Program-made: the position numbers and the translations under genes | The notes under the pieces: generated by a model | What the model saw: only the letters and a program-made list of their open reading frames with translations | Told to the model about the DNA's origin: nothing | The model's database searches: none | Part shown: positions 33,575 to 47,070 of the stretch, piece by piece | How the letters are laid out: every line of letters begins with the position of its first letter | How positions within the stretch are numbered: position 1 is the first letter of the stretch | Source of the DNA: Platynereis dumerilii | Taxonomy: Eukaryota > Annelida > Polychaeta > Phyllodocida > Nereididae | DNA length: 64,000 nucleotides | Assembly (NCBI GenBank): GCA_026936325.1 | Contig: JAPTHN010000006.1 | Location: 32,815,296 to 32,879,295 of the forward strand | Direction of reading: 5' to 3'

Positions 33575-34840
33575 ACTTTCAAATTGCTGCCTTCCTAAAT
33601 GCAAATTTCAAATTTTTGCGCCGTGCTACAGTTGAGGTGCCCAACAGTGTTGTGTCTGGGCACTGCTTTTTTGACACAGAGTTGGGCTACAGGGTGCAGC
33701 ATAAAAATTTGCACCATCCATGGGGGGGGGGGGGATTTTTTTTTCATCCTTGTTAACAAAATAATTCCTTGAATTGATTTGATGAAGCAAATAAATTCTT
33801 TTGTTGCGAACTTAGCATTTTATTGGCTAATTTGATAACAAATAGTTTAGGTCATCACTCAGAACAAATGATTATAACCAGCTTTTCCTTTGAGAGACAA
33901 ACATCTGATTGGGGAAGTATCCAAACCCTCCTCCTGAATAAATTATATAATGACTGCTCCCAAATAAATCATTTCTTCATAAAATGTTTATAGGTAACAC
34001 ACAGAATAGTAGTTTATTTAAGTAATTCCATTTTCACCCATATACCACTGCACATTTAGAATTTTAATGCTCCACTGCATAACTAGACAACAAACTTGTT
34101 TCTTATTACCACGCGCAGAACTGGGCCAATGACCTACAAAACCACACTTGCATTCAGCAGTTGTTGGGGAGTTTTGACAGAATACTCTATTTTGTTCTTA
34201 TTGTGGTACACAAAAACAGGTAACATTACATTATGGTCTTATTTACCTCCATGACATTTGTTTTTTATGGTCCAAATGATTTCGGAAATATCCTTGCAGC
34301 AGTATTATATAAATCTATTAGTTTCCACCACCTGTAGGCATAACATAACATACTGACATTGATTGACCAAAATTTATGATTTAGTCTGTATTGTATTACA
34401 ATGATGTTCTAGATTTACCATATATCTGACATATGCTGTCTTGTTGAAATACTTTTTTCAATTTTGACCTTATAGTTGCAAAACTTTTTTATTCAAATAT
34501 TCAGTACACTTCTACAAATAAATCCAATATTTTCAACTATAGGCAAATTTTAGAATTCAAAATACTTGTTATTTTGGAAACGTTTGTTGAACAAAAACCT
34601 GTATGTAATATCATAGTATAATGATGAGTGATGCGTCGAGCGACCCACATATTTTTGTCATACGCTTTGCCTCAGATGTCTGATTTTTGTATGCCAAAAA
34701 AAAACAATTTTATTCATTAGACTTTAATTAAGTCAATTTCATGCTTTGGCTGAAAAAATATCACATTTGGATTGTAATTTTGAGAATGAAACATGCACTC
34801 AACCATTTTTAAATGATAATTTGTTTTCCTCTGTTCACAG
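33575..34840. other. Intergenic region upstream of the sulfotransferase
   Basis: No gene seen. It probably contains the promoter and a 5' UTR exon of the sulfotransferase, because the ATG-bearing exon begins at a splice acceptor. A poly-G run lies at 33720-33735. Confidence 0.35.
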
Positions 34841-34842
34841 AT

Positions 34843-37210
34843 ATGGCAAACAGTCGACATTGTATCACAGGAGAGCATGTTTATGAGGGTGCTACATTTC
34901 CAGGGATTATCCCAGCTAAGGCATTGGATAAACTCAAGGAAACCATATTTGATGACTTAGATATCATTGTTGGTGGCTATCCGAAGACTGGTATGTTTAC
35001 AATGTATATTAGTTGTGAATAAGCCTCTACTATTTGAGGACAGCTATCCAAAATTCAAGGCCCAAAGGTAGATGACTGAACTGTACCCTTTATTGTCTAG
35101 CTTAAATTTTCTTAGTGTCAGCAACAACAAAAAACTACAGAAAAGACATGTGGGATAACAATGGCTGCTTATTTTCTTTGCTGTACTCCGAGTAAGGTAT
35201 GGGTCAAAGTCTTTGAAACACAGGCCTTGGTTCACTTATACTTACCATACTTGACCCGTATCTAACTCCGATTACAGAAAAGAAAATTGGCAGCCATTGT
35301 TACCCCAAATACGTCAAATTTGGCCTTTATTACCCATATGTTTTGTCGAGAATGTTTAGCATTGCAGCAATGGCCAAATATAACCAGTTTCAGTAACTTA
35401 CAGGCAGCACTGTAATATTATGTGAATGACAAGTAAGTAAGTAAGTTATTTATTTTTCAACATCAGTATTTCATTTAGGTAGATTGGACATAAGAAATTT
35501 ATAGTACATGAGATGTTGATCGGTGCCCATAGAAACTACGTAGTTTGTAGGTTGGACACCCTTGAGTGGAATGAAATGAAATGAGATGGATGATCTGTGA
35601 TATCTACTTTTTGAATTATAATATATCATTAATTCATTAAATTATGATATGCTCCAACAGGCAAGGGCATAGTTCAGTTAATACAATGTTAAACATTAAT
35701 CATTTATACAATAATTTTATATATATACAATTATAAATCTATAGATTTAGTAAATTTGTAGTTGTTAAATAGACTAGTCTATGACAAGTATTCAAAAACA
35801 TACAGATCATTATCATTTAACAAAATTTATAAAATGAGATAGTCCTAATGAATAACTAACATAAGAAACACCAATTTACTTGAGAAATTAAAAATATTTG
35901 AAGTTATGTGAGTCATGTGACTACAAAATTAAAATTATACACACATTTTTCAAATATGATAAGGGAATTCGTAAGTGATAGGAAGGGGCTAGGATATTTA
36001 GATATGGGGCTAATTATTTTCGGACTATGAAGAGGCTAAAGAAGACAAATATTACAATTTTGAATAGTAAAAATTTTCTCATAATTAGACACATTATAGT
36101 ACATAATAGTAGATATGGTCTTTGAATGAGTAATCAAACAGTGTAATTATTTATTATTCACATTTTATTAGAGCCGCAATCAAACAGACATTAAGACAGA
36201 CAAACCTGGTGTGTTTTTCAGGAATATACAGCTAAACCATCCTTAAAGAAATTAAAAATAGTCTTGAAACACCAGTATAGGCTTTGTCTGTAAACGATGT
36301 TGACATTGCTTGGCTGAAGATACAAATTTCCATAAACGCGGGATTTACGTCCACATGACATATAATGCAATGTTGGTTATCAGATGCTTAAAACACGAGA
36401 GGAGATATTAATTGACAACTTTTCTAAATTTGAGCGAATTCTTTTGCAGGCACAACTGTTCTCCAAGAAATAGTTTTTTTGGTCAACACTCAGGGCGACT
36501 TTGAAACATCAGATAAACTCTCTATACTTGCAAGAATCCCTTTCCTTGAAGTCGAAGTACCTGGTCGTTCAATGCTGAAAGTAGCCTTGGAAACTTCTCC
36601 TCCACGTCTCATGAAATCGCATCTTCCTACCAAATTCTTCAAGGAAACTCTGACAAAATCAGCTTGTAAGTTTGTCATAGGGATGCGCAATCCAAAGGAT
36701 ATGCTGGTTTCTAACTTCCACTTTTACCGAATGAATGATGCATATAACCTATTCAAGGGCACGTGGGATGAATACTTCACCATTTTTAAAGACGACAGAC
36801 TGGCCTTTGGAAACTTCTTTGAATCTGTTCTCAGCTGGTGGAAGATTCGGGATAAGGAGAACATACTCATTGTTAAGTTTGAAGACATTGTTGAAAACCC
36901 TCACGAAGTTATACGACAAGTAGCCAATCATCTCAAAAAAGATATTCCTGATGAACTTGTAAAGAGAATAGCTGACCGAATAGCTTTCAAAAACATGAAG
37001 AACATACCCACCTTGAACTATACAGATGCCGTAGCGTTACATCAAGATATTTCTCCGTTTATGAGAAAGGGGGAAATCGGTGACTGGAAGAACTATTTCA
37101 ACGATGAACAAAACAAATTGGTTGATGATCTTTACCAGGAACACTGTGTGAAAAACGGATTAACTTTTCAATTTGAAAGCAGATTTCCTCTTTCTGGAAA
37201 AGTAATTTAG
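34843..37210 (+). CDS. Cytosolic sulfotransferase (SULT family), two coding exons
   Basis: Transfers the sulfonate of PAPS to small hydroxyl or amine acceptors in the cytosol; the acceptor cannot be told from sequence. Exon 1 is 34841-34990 (acceptor TGTTCACAG, donor ACTG|GTATGT) and exon 2 is 36450-37210 (acceptor TTTTGCAG). They join in frame to 302 codons, the usual SULT length. The PAPS 5'-phosphosulfate loop YPKTGTT (residues 46-52) is split by the intron at its glycine. The catalytic His is at 107 (KSHLP). Arg129 and Ser137 (RNPKDMLVS) match the 3'-phosphate site. RKGEIGDWKNYF (255-266) is the C-terminal signature. Exon 1 has only two bases before the ATG, so an upstream non-coding exon is expected. 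Poly(A) signal AATAAA at 37588. Looks functional. A 3' fragment copy lies inverted at 27520-28262. Confidence 0.92.
35155..35305. repeat. Imperfect palindromic MITE in sulfotransferase intron 1
   Basis: TAACAATGGCTGC...TTTTCTTT.CTGTA on the left pairs with the reverse complement on the right (TACAG AAAAGAAAATTGGCAGCCA), about 60 bases per arm. Confidence 0.65.
35430..35720 (-). repeat. Probable LINE 3' end with (ACTT)n tail
   Basis: AAGTAAGTAAGTAAGTTATT lies at one edge. In reverse complement this is a body followed by AATAAATAACTTACTTACTT, the layout of a LINE 3' end. No coding part remains. Confidence 0.4.
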
Positions 37211-37587
37211 TGAAGGGTAGTTGTTCTTTATTGTAGAAACTTTCTTCTTAATCAGAGATGTTGAGGTTGGGCACTTTCCTATGTTTGGTTGTTTTAATGT
37301 GGAATGACCCACAGACCAAAGGCACACAGTGTAGACGGTTGACTTATCAACAGCATCATGACACACAAAACAGAAACATTAAAATCATTGTAGAATGTAA
37401 AGTATCCTTGCTAATGAATTAGCTGTAATGTTTGTTATATTTACATTTCATGCATAAAGCAAAATGCTTTGACATGAATCTTATATGAAAAAGCAATGTG
37501 ACTGCCTAATAACTTGGCACTGCAAATATAAATGCAAAATCTAAATTCAATTTATGTTTAGACATATATATTTCTTGAACTGTATGC

Positions 37588-37593
37588 AATAAA
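37588..37593 (+). promoter_or_regulatory. Poly(A) signal of the sulfotransferase gene
   Basis: GCAATAAAATTGAT about 380 bases past the stop, conserved in the fragment copy (27547-27552). Confidence 0.7.
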
Positions 37594-37619
37594 ATTGATC
37601 TGCTTATATGTTATGTGTA

Positions 37620-39950
37620 CTGTGTAGTGTTATAATTATATATAAGCCCCCTGTTGAAAGATTTACATAACTTATGTGTCCGCCTTCTGATCGCACTAAG
37701 TATTATCTTAAGTGCATCTTGCACAACAACAAGAGACCGCACCTCAAGGAGCAACCACTTCATGATCGCAAAGGGTACGATTTTATAATGCAGCGACCTA
37801 TGTACATGCATTGATGATTTCCACTAAGTTGAGTGTGGCGTGCAGAGTCCGCGAAAAGTGCTTTTGTCATACAGGACATTCGGGCAGGTAGATCCTGAAA
37901 TTTTCCTGCCCGAATAAAATCCTGACTGCCCAAAAACCTGATCAGGTACTCCCTGCTATGGTGGACATAGTACACTGTGGTCCTTCAGAAATGTAACTCT
38001 AATTTTAAAGTTACTCCAAACTTCTCCCAAAGGCAGTTTGCATTAAATTCCAGCTTCTAAACAGCTTTTTTTTTGCTTGGCATGGGTGACATTGTGAAAC
38101 TCATTTCAGATCTCTAAATTAGCCAGTTAGCAGCTGTAAATCACCAGCCTTCTCATGCAGCCTTGCATAACATTTGGCAACCTTTTGCTTGTGGATGTCA
38201 ACACCGGGGTAAGGCTTCACTTTATATATATACTAGATTTACCCATGATTTGGGGCATGACTATAATTGGTCAATAACGGGGTATTTTAATATAAAATCA
38301 GTTATGGCCTGAGGGAAGAAATCATTAACTTAATGCCGGAGCTGCCAGGCGAGGGCATTAAATGATTTCTGCCGAGGGCCATTACTGATTAATACCCCAT
38401 AATGGCCGACAAATAAATGTTATTATCATTTTGAACACAATCCATATCCAAGAAGAAAGCTACTCTTTTTTTTTTATTCTTTAACGCCCGCTCCGTTTTC
38501 GCATTATCACGCTCTTCTTATTGAATGTAGAGAAAAACCGATTACATAACAGTGTTTACATTTTTCAATTCTGACCATTTTTGGCCGTTTTAGGCCAAAA
38601 AAATCAACAGCATCACCATGACGTCACTACTGGTAACATCACAATACACCAGATGGCGTTTTTGTGGTGTTAACGGCCATTAACGCCCGCGAACTGGGCG
38701 TTAAAGGCCAGACAATGCCCCCTGAAATTATAATAATGGGGAATAATTAGCCCCCTCCTCTACCTGCATTGGCATCTGGCCCCGTGTTGCTTGCAGCAGT
38801 AGGTGAGAGTGAAGTGTGTGGAGGTTTTTGGTGGGAAGGCAGACGGTGGCGCCAGTCCTAAACGTGAGCAATAGCGGAACTACGATGGAGATGCATGCGC
38901 CCCTGGTGGGGAAAAACAGTAGAGGCAGAAAACGTAAATAAGGGAGCTGTTTCACTGTTATTTGCTGTTATCAGAAGGAGAGGATAGATCAATAAGGATA
39001 GGTGGACAGTTTAGGTGAGTGGCATTGCTCGGGGAGAAGTTTTTAGCTGTTGCAGGTGTGAGCATGTGACCCATGATTTTTGCATGTTATACCCGGCAGG
39101 GATATTGCTGTTTGCTCAACCAAGTCAAAATTCCTGATTCAGACTTATTTAAAGATGCTGAGTTTCTCCGGATTGCATTAGCATGGGCTGCCCATTGCAC
39201 TGTCATGATTTGCTGAACTGCCGGTAAATCAGTGTGGCATCTGGTTTCTGGCGGTTCCTCAATTAATGTAGCATTGCCCCTCTTGACAGGGTAGGTGAGA
39301 GTAGCTTGGCTGCAGTTGCAGATGGTGAATTTTAAGGTGAAAGGGCATCAAATTGGAAACTGGGACAGCTGCCTATTACGTCTGTGTTCAGTAGAAATGC
39401 CCACCAATTAATAAGCAGATGTGAAAGAGAGCAGCTCTAGTGTAAATATTGCTGTCAGCTGCCTCACAGATACACTTTCAGAATTCCGTTGAAGATGGCA
39501 TGGCTACACTTACAGGATGTGCGACTGGAGGCAGGTCAATAAAGTCTGTGGTGTATTTAGGGGGTATATCAGTACTTTAAAAAATATTAATAAAGTTTTT
39601 CTAAAGGGGGACTTATTCTTGTTGAACTTTGTATCTATATCTATCCATTCGCCCTTGCATTGGAAATATCCAGAAAATTTACTATGGGGAACGCCTGAGA
39701 TGCGCCATGTGGCGCCATCTATAGCAAGCGTGAACATGACCTTTTTTCTTACATGATTTGTATGTTTCAGTAAATATTCATACTTAACAAAGAAATGTTA
39801 AAACATTTTGAATCATCTGTTTGATCCAGTAACATAAAGATTTGCATAAGTATACAAACACTTGTTGAGATTATGTCACCTGAACTTTACACTATTGTAA
39901 ACACAAATAAGCAATGGGAAAAAAATATAAGTTCTTAAATTTTCTTGACT
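37620..39950. other. Old repeats, no gene
   Basis: 37611-37811 minus belongs to the four-copy family found in unit R. 38258-38740 is an AT-rich repeat with AATACCCCAT and GGGGTATT blocks in opposite orientation, likely a decayed transposon. The remainder shows nothing recognisable. Confidence 0.35.
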
Positions 39951-39951
39951 T

Positions 39952-42440
39952 GTGTCAGGTTATGAACATTTAAGAACATATATTGTGTCAGGTACCCAGA
40001 ACGAAGCAACAAGCCACATCTCCCCCAGATCCCCAGTGGACTATGGGAGGTATCCTACCTTCAGGAGGATGTGGAGCAGCCCCCAGGCTGCTGACCATCT
40101 GAGGTCCTCCATAGGATCCTTGACCCCACTTTTCGTTCGTACTTGTGTCAGGTCATTTATTGCACTCATCGCAGGTTGTCTTGTGATTATGCAAATGATT
40201 TAGGTTGCAGGCTGTTCCTTTTATTGGAGTACCCCTGCGAAGCACATAGGCTGAGTGAGTGGTGCAGGGGGGTATGAGCAGTGCTGATGGAAGAGCGCCA
40301 TGATTTTGAAGGTTGTTTTTCCAAGAATAAGATGTCACATAAGGCAGATTTTCAAAGGAATTAGCATTGTGAAGATAACAGAGCTTATTTCAAGGGAAAA
40401 TGTCAATTTCCATAGATATGCGAAGTTTGATGATGATTGAGGAAGGATTGGTGGAGTGAAATGATAAACAACAAAGTCTGGAAGATAGCGTTTGATTATA
40501 TAGACTAGAATGCCCGTTGGATAAATGGAGATTACACAATGAGATATATAAGTTTGGGAAAAGGTGAACAAAGAAGTGATTGTTCGTAGGTTTGAGGCAA
40601 AAGTAAAATATATAGTGATATTCGGTGTAATACCATGAAGGCAAAATGACAAAAGTATTAATGATGATAAAAAGCAAGATGGATTTTCAGGAAAAATATT
40701 TATTAAAAAAGTAACTACATGCAGGAGAACATCCTAAATTATTGTGTGTCTGGAAAATGTGAGATAAGATGTGAAGCAATAGAAGAGTTGGTGATATAGT
40801 TGAGAGGTGAAGTCAATAGCATAAACTGGGGAGTGTTTGAATATGTCGCCATGCTATACAGGGTGATACATGTATTTGATTTGAGCTGCTATGTTAATTA
40901 CAAGTTGAAAGGAAGCTTTTAGTCCCATTGGAAATGTGAAGTTAATACTTTGCACCATACAGTGTGTATGATAGATACTGTGTATGTGATCAATAGCACT
41001 TGGGATATTTTTGATTATATTTTGTAAAAAGTATGTGGAAGTGTGTGATTTAAAATGTGGGTTTTCATTATTCAAAATAGGTGAACATAAACTGTTCATG
41101 CTAAAGGAATTAAATGTAAATAATGTTTAAGAATTTTTAGATATGACATTGCTCAGTATTTTATAATAGAGACCAGAAGTATCTAAAAATATGTTGAGGT
41201 CGATGACACACTTATAGCAGATGCCACAGAAACTTCCCGACACACTTGGCTAAGCAGAGTGACTGAGACTGTGCTGCCCTCTGGCATTGGAAACTTTCTG
41301 GGCAGGAATATTTCTGACCTATTTGACATAGTTCAGTAGAGGAGGATGTTGTTGGTGGAGGTGAAAGGTGTGAAATGAAGATAGATTTCAGGGGGAATGA
41401 GGAGGTTTTGGAGGATGGCATTCCTTATTTCAAGGGAAAATGTCAATTCCTGCCTGTTTGCCAAGTTTGGTGTTGATTGAGACAGGGATGGAGGAGAAAT
41501 AAGATAAACAACAGAATTAGAAAGATGTGCAGTTATGTGATGGATGTGATGGATGATTATATAGATATAGGGTTGTTTAATCATCACTGACAACACCATG
41601 GGAACTGCAACCCTGTGCAGCATACAGATGGTCTACTACTGTAACAGACTACTTGATTAAAGAAAAACCCTTTTTTTGTGCTTTTGGGAAGAATGTAGGG
41701 AAAAGGGGACGGCGTAATTTGTTGCCTTTCTATGCAAAATTTGACATTACTGGGTTGAGGATATTCAGGCCAATAATTTGCTAACTTGTCAATTAGATTT
41801 CCAAGGTTGCTCTGAAGGATGCTAAATGCAATTGGGTATTCCATTTATAAGTGTGAGCATTCCTTAAAACTTGTCAGAGATGGTTGGCTCTACATTCTCC
41901 TGTATCATTTTATGTTCTCGCTGGCCACTCCCTGGTAACTGCAACCCTGAACCATATACAAAGGGGTCTACTTGATCAAAAAGTAGATTTCTTTTTGGCT
42001 CTCGGTAAGCTGTACATAGGCCTACAGAAAATTTGCTGGACAGCAATATAAATGGAATACATACCATTCCATTCTACAATGCAGCATGTCTTTCTCAGAA
42101 TGTACCAGACATATGCCATAAATGTTCAACATAATAAATTATGCATAAAAAGAATTAACCCAATCACCATCAAAAATCCAACTGGTGATAGTAAATATAG
42201 ACAAGACGCCATGATACGGCTGCTCTCCTAAATGACTCTTGAAGTTTATGTCTCAGTAAGTGCCAGTAACTAAATTGTTCCACTGTTGTTTATATTCCTG
42301 AAAGTGCTTTTTGCCATCAACCGCAAAGTGACATGACAATATTCAATTTGTAGTTCATTATTGTTCTACAATGTATTTTTGCATAGAGTAAATACATTGA
42401 AGTATGAGCTTATTTCTTCATGAACATCAAAGTTGTGTTT
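39952..42440. other. Diverged repeat cluster, probable LINE remains
   Basis: 40380-40560 and 41400-41570 are diverged copies of each other (both contain TTATTTCAAGGGAAAATGTC). 41575-41960 resembles 60740-61180 in blocks such as TTAGATTTCCAAGG and GGCTCTACATTCTCCT. Frames are short and unconvincing. Confidence 0.4.
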
Positions 42441-42449
42441 CTTCGAAGC

Positions 42450-43970
42450 CATTTTGAATCTAACTATAGACCTGTAAGTATTTTACCAGTGGTCTCCAAA
42501 GTATTCGAGAGGGCCATATGTGACCAACTGGAACGTTACTTTGAAAATGTCTTCCATCCCATGCTTTCAGCCTTTAGGAAAGGCTTTAGCTGTCAAAGTA
42601 CCCTTATAGCCCTCACTGAAGAGTGGAGGAGAGCCTTGGATAGAAATCAGAAAGCAGGAGCCATACTCATGGATCTATCCAAGGCTTTCGATTGTGTGCC
42701 CGCCGACCTGCTACTAGAAAAACTGAGAGCCTATAAACTAAGCGATGGCGCAATTGAATTAGTCAAAAATTACCTCTCAAATCGCAAACAATGCGTTAAA
42801 GTTGGAAACTGTACTAGCACAGTCAAAGAAATCCTTAAAGGAGTGCCCCAAGGCTCCATTTTAGGGCCTGTAATCTTTAACATCTACATCAATGACATCT
42901 TATATTTCACTGACAGGGCATCTCTCATAAATTATGCTGATGACAATACGCTGAGTTTCTGTCACAGCGATCTAAGTATTATCAAACAGACTCTGGAATA
43001 TGAGTCTCAAAATATGATTGAGTGGTTTGGATGCAACAAGATGCAGGCCAACCCCCAGAAATTTCAGGCGATATTGATTGACAAATGTAAAAATTCTGAA
43101 AGTGTTGTTTTTCATATTGATGGTGCTGATATTGCAAGTGAAAAATCGGTAAGGCTACTGGGAGTTACCATTGATTCTAGCTTAAGCTTTGATGAACATG
43201 TTAGCAAGCTTTGTATTAAGGTCTCGCGACAGATAAATGTTTTGTCAAGATTAGCTAAGTACTTAACTCTCGAGGGTAGAAAGTCAATCTACTTCTCTTT
43301 CATCATGGCAAATTTTAGTTTCTGCCCAATAGTGTGGCACTTCTGCTCTAAGTCAAATTCAACAAAATTAGAAAAATTGCATTTCCGAGCCTTGAAATTT
43401 GTATATAAAGACTTTAAGAGTTCATACGAACAACTGCTTGGAAAAGGCAAACACTGTACTTTAAATTTACAAAGATTAAGATTAATTGCCTTAGAAACGT
43501 TTAAGATTTTGAATGACATTTCTCCAAAATATCTCCACGATTTGATTAGCAAGGTGGACTCGGGCTACTCCCAACGACGGCAAAATGGATTGAACGTCCC
43601 GAGGACAAAGACTGTTAAATATGGCACGAACAGTTTCAGGGCACTTGCCCCAAAAATTTGGAACAATTTGCCAAAACACATTCGGAACGAAAACTCTTAC
43701 CCGCTTTTCCGTGGTCTAATAAACCAATGGGACGGCGAAGACTGCAAGTGTGCTATGTGCCGATAGGTTTTAATTTGTTAATTTTCTGTGATATGTGTCA
43801 GTTTTTAGTCTCCAGTCATGTTTTTTAGTTACGTTTTTATTTACTTCTACTTATGTTATTCCTGTTAACACAATGTCGAATGTAAAAGCCTGTGGCTTGT
43901 GTTTTTGTCTTTGTCCCTGTATGTGCCGACTATAAATAAAATTTATTTGATTTGATTTGATTTGATTTGT
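42450..43970 (+). mobile_element. CR1-like LINE, 5'-truncated, reverse transcriptase frame open
   Basis: An uninterrupted frame runs to the stop at 43766. It holds the reverse transcriptase from NYRPVSILPVVSKVFERAI, through ILMDLSKAFDCV (motif A) and GVPQGSILGPVIFNIYIND (motif B), to NYADDN (catalytic YADD). The typical CR1-type C-terminus follows (FRALAPKIWNNLPKHIR, then CKCAMCR). The endonuclease and 5' part are missing, and homology begins around 42450, so the ATG at 42420 is probably chance host sequence. The 3' UTR ends in AATAAAATTTATTTGATTTG, a (TTTGA)n tail at 43940-43967. No visible lesion in the retained part points to a young insertion. Confidence 0.92.
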
Positions 43971-44060
43971 TAAACTGAGGCCTGTGGCATACACCATCCA
44001 GCATTCTTTGCAGAGGCAACTGGATGATACTGGAAATCCTGAAAGAATGCAGGGCATCAA

Positions 44061-44171
44061 TACACTCTAAAAAATTTCAGACAAAATTGGTTTTTTAGAT
44101 TCAAAATGGTTTTTTGAAAAACCATTTTGAATCTAAATAACCAATTTTGTCCCGACATTGTTTAGAGTGTA
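44061..44171. mobile_element. Near-perfect hairpin MITE (TACACTCTAAAAA family), copy 1
   Basis: 111-bp palindrome with TACACTCTAAAAAATTTCAG at one end and its complement at the other, and a TTTTTTGAAAAA centre. TA at each end is the likely target site. A longer member lies at 62093-62225. Confidence 0.85.
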
Positions 44172-45253
44172 TCATGCTCGCCAGTTTCCTGATTAATCAT
44201 CATCACACATCAATCACCAGAAAATGGAGAATGCAAAGGGCATGACAAGTTGGGAACTTGGTTTTTATTGTAGCATAGTTGCTCAATTAGTTTTTTATAT
44301 AGATTTTATGTCGTACAAAATCTTAATACTTGCAATATATCATTGAATTTATTTTTTGTGTATTTACTGATTCAATACGACTTTAAATAAAATTTCTATA
44401 CTATCTATACTTCCAGGCATTGCATGAAATTGATCATATATAACAATACAACAATAAAAAGCTTCTTATACAGGTGCAAGTTCAGTGAAAATGTATTGTA
44501 TCCACAACAGATTCCAAATTAAGGGGAACATTATAACCGGTAAACATGATATGCAAAAAAAATAGTATTAGTTCATACAGATTTTGGCACTAGTCATAAT
44601 AGCCAATTAAGTGTCATCTTCGTCATATTAACATGGGAAACATAGAGGTTGTTTGATTAGTTATGATCGAGAGAAGGCCATTTGATTAGTCATAACTGAT
44701 TCAAGAGTAAAAATCAGAAGTATATTCCTTTCTTTTAGTTTTACCTGCCACCAACAAGCTGGTATATAGTCTTAAATCAATTACAGTAGACGAATATCGA
44801 GTGCTTACAAGAAAAGCTCTTGCAGGCAGTCAGTGATGTCAGTCCCATTACTTGGCATGTTAAATGTCAGTGCTTTGTATCTTGAATCAGAAAGGTGTGA
44901 CTGACTCATAGCCCATACATACCATGTAATTACCAATGACCTCACATGGATCTCTATGAGTAATAAGCCTGTAAGTGCTTGGTGGCCAACCCAGTCCCAA
45001 ACATTTCACAGTTTTAAAAAACTGTAATAATCAGTAGAACCTGTATAATTCGAATAATTGTTTCTGATTTGAAACAAAAGAAACACCTGCACAATGAAGT
45101 GGACAGTTATACAAAACTGATAAAACAAATCATTAAATTTGATGAAGTGTTGAGATATTTTGCAACAAAAAAGCTTGTCCACAAGAATTCTGGGATGAGT
45201 ACACATCTTGCTGCAAACAACAAATGTTGGGCATTTATTTTTTGCATGGGTAT
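44172..45253. other. Intergenic, no gene
   Basis: AT-rich sequence without a supportable feature. The stretch 44780-44870 (AGTAGACGAAT.TC.AGTGCTTACAA) is an inverted partial match to 46230-46300. Confidence 0.3.
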
Positions 45254-45612
45254 GGGCATCCTCCCCACGCAAGCCCTGCTAAAATGGACAGGGCTTTCTG
45301 CTATTTCCAATCTCTTCTGTGATTGGCTGCTTATTTAGGTCATAAGCATTTTGCAGGCAGATTTAGTCAGATTATGGACACTTGGAGGATTACTGGCAAC
45401 TAAGAAAAACAGTGTAAAACAAGCAAACTTTTAAACATAATTCAATGGAATTTTCGGAACTGTGATAGCACCTTTCAACAATACACAATTTCTCCATTTG
45501 TAACTGTGTGAAACAGAAGGAACAAATTTCAAACAGTGATTAAGTTAATTAAGTATTCTGAATAAGCAAAGGTTATGGGCCATTTTGTCATGGTATGACT
45601 TGGGATGATGGG
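45254..45612 (+). repeat. Interspersed repeat, copy 2 (pair with 26980-27405)
   Basis: Starts GGCATCCTCCCCACGCAAGC and ends TATGACTTGGGATGATGG, similar to the first copy nearly throughout. A G-rich low-complexity stretch (45610-45960) follows on the plus strand. Confidence 0.75.
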
Positions 45613-46429
45613 GTATGGGGGGTGAGGGGGGGGGGCGAGAGGTTGACTTTTGACTTTGAAAGACTTGTGGGAGATTTTTTTCTGGGAGGAGGGATGAAAG
45701 TGTGTACATGTGTCTTTTTTTTGGGGGGGGTGATGGGCTTGAAGGTGAGCCTTTTTTAATTCGGCGATGTGGGAGTTTGAATGAAAATTTGTGTATTTCT
45801 TTGCCAGGGGGGGTATCACAGTTATTATTAAGGGGGGTACCATTTTATTCTCAGGTGAGCGGGGGTTGATACTGTTTTTATGGAGAGGTGCTCGCAAACT
45901 TTTTTTTTCAGAGAAGGCATTGGGTTGAAGATGCGTGTGTTTTTGTTGTTGTTTTTTTTGGGTGGTTGAAACTGAAAAATAGCAATGAAATTGGACATAT
46001 TGTGAATAAATGAGACATTTTTGTTGAAGATCGCAGCATGTCAATTGTCAGAGCATTGAGTTAGAATTGTGACTCGTCCTGTGCACTGCTTCTGACTCAC
46101 AAGCTACCTCTTCTATTCTTTATCATAGCAGTGATACACATCACAAGGTTTATATACACATCATTGGGTGACCTATGAGTCAGTGAAAATACAGCCGTTT
46201 TCAATGCTGGAGATAGCAACAACACCTCCAATGACATCACACTCTGAAAACAGCTGAATGTAAGGCATTTGTAAGCACTTGAGATTCGTCTACTGTAACA
46301 TTGAAAGCATTCAGTATGATAATGACAAATCCAAATGCCATTTACGCAGTGCAACAGTCCTACTCTTTTTGCAGTTAGAGACTGTAATATTCTGCATAAA
46401 TCAAGATAATCAGTGATGCCAAATAGGGT

Positions 46430-47070
46430 GACTTACAGCAATTTACAAGAGTAGCAAAAACTCCATTGTGGATTGCATGCGATTCTCCAAGGACATTTAT
46501 CATGTATCTGTCAGTGGCACCAGGACAGCCTTTCCAGACTGTCTGGTCCCTATGATTAACGTTTACAGTCTGTCACAGAAAAAAGTAGCATGAATAGATT
46601 TGGTGGTATCTAACACAATCACTATAGAAAATAGCAGCAAAAATGAGATTGCTGTCTTCCAGTTGAGCAACGCACAAATCAAGCTAAGGGAATTAACCAC
46701 TGGAAGAAGAAGTATAGCTAGCATAAAAGTGTGTGAATAATTAGGTTCCAGACATAAAAACTGTGATTGCATCTCTTAGATTGTATTCATTTTCTATAGC
46801 TTATCATGCGATACAATGACGATAATTCATTTCGAGACTGGAAATGGATGGCAAGAAAAAAAAGTTGGATGCTCATTTGGTATGAATGCAAAAAAAAGTC
46901 TCCAAGATTGTGATTTCAAATAAGCCACAACCTTATATATCATACAAATCAGGCATCCAATTTTCCACCTTATTACACCTCTATAAATGTGAACTATAAC
47001 ATCGTTCAGAGCACAGGTTCTTTGAAAAGATAGTTTTGAAATATAGCAGCACAAGTTCACAATATCAACC
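46430..47070 (-). repeat. Duplicated segment S, copy 1, with a candidate exon at 46570-46436
   Basis: Matches 53930-54030 plus 55405-55970. On the minus strand, ACTGTAAACGTTAATCATAG to GTAAATTGCT is bounded by CTGTGACAG and GTAAGT and reads openly as about 45 codons (TVNVNHRDQTVWKGCPGATD ...). The other copy has a stop and a SINE in the same place, so coding status is unproven. Confidence 0.5.

Noticed and set aside
45529-46044. 171-codon open frame on the minus strand
   Set aside because: It is the complement of a G-rich low-complexity tract; the product is a Pro/His/Lys-biased string with no domain, and the paired repeat copy does not preserve it.
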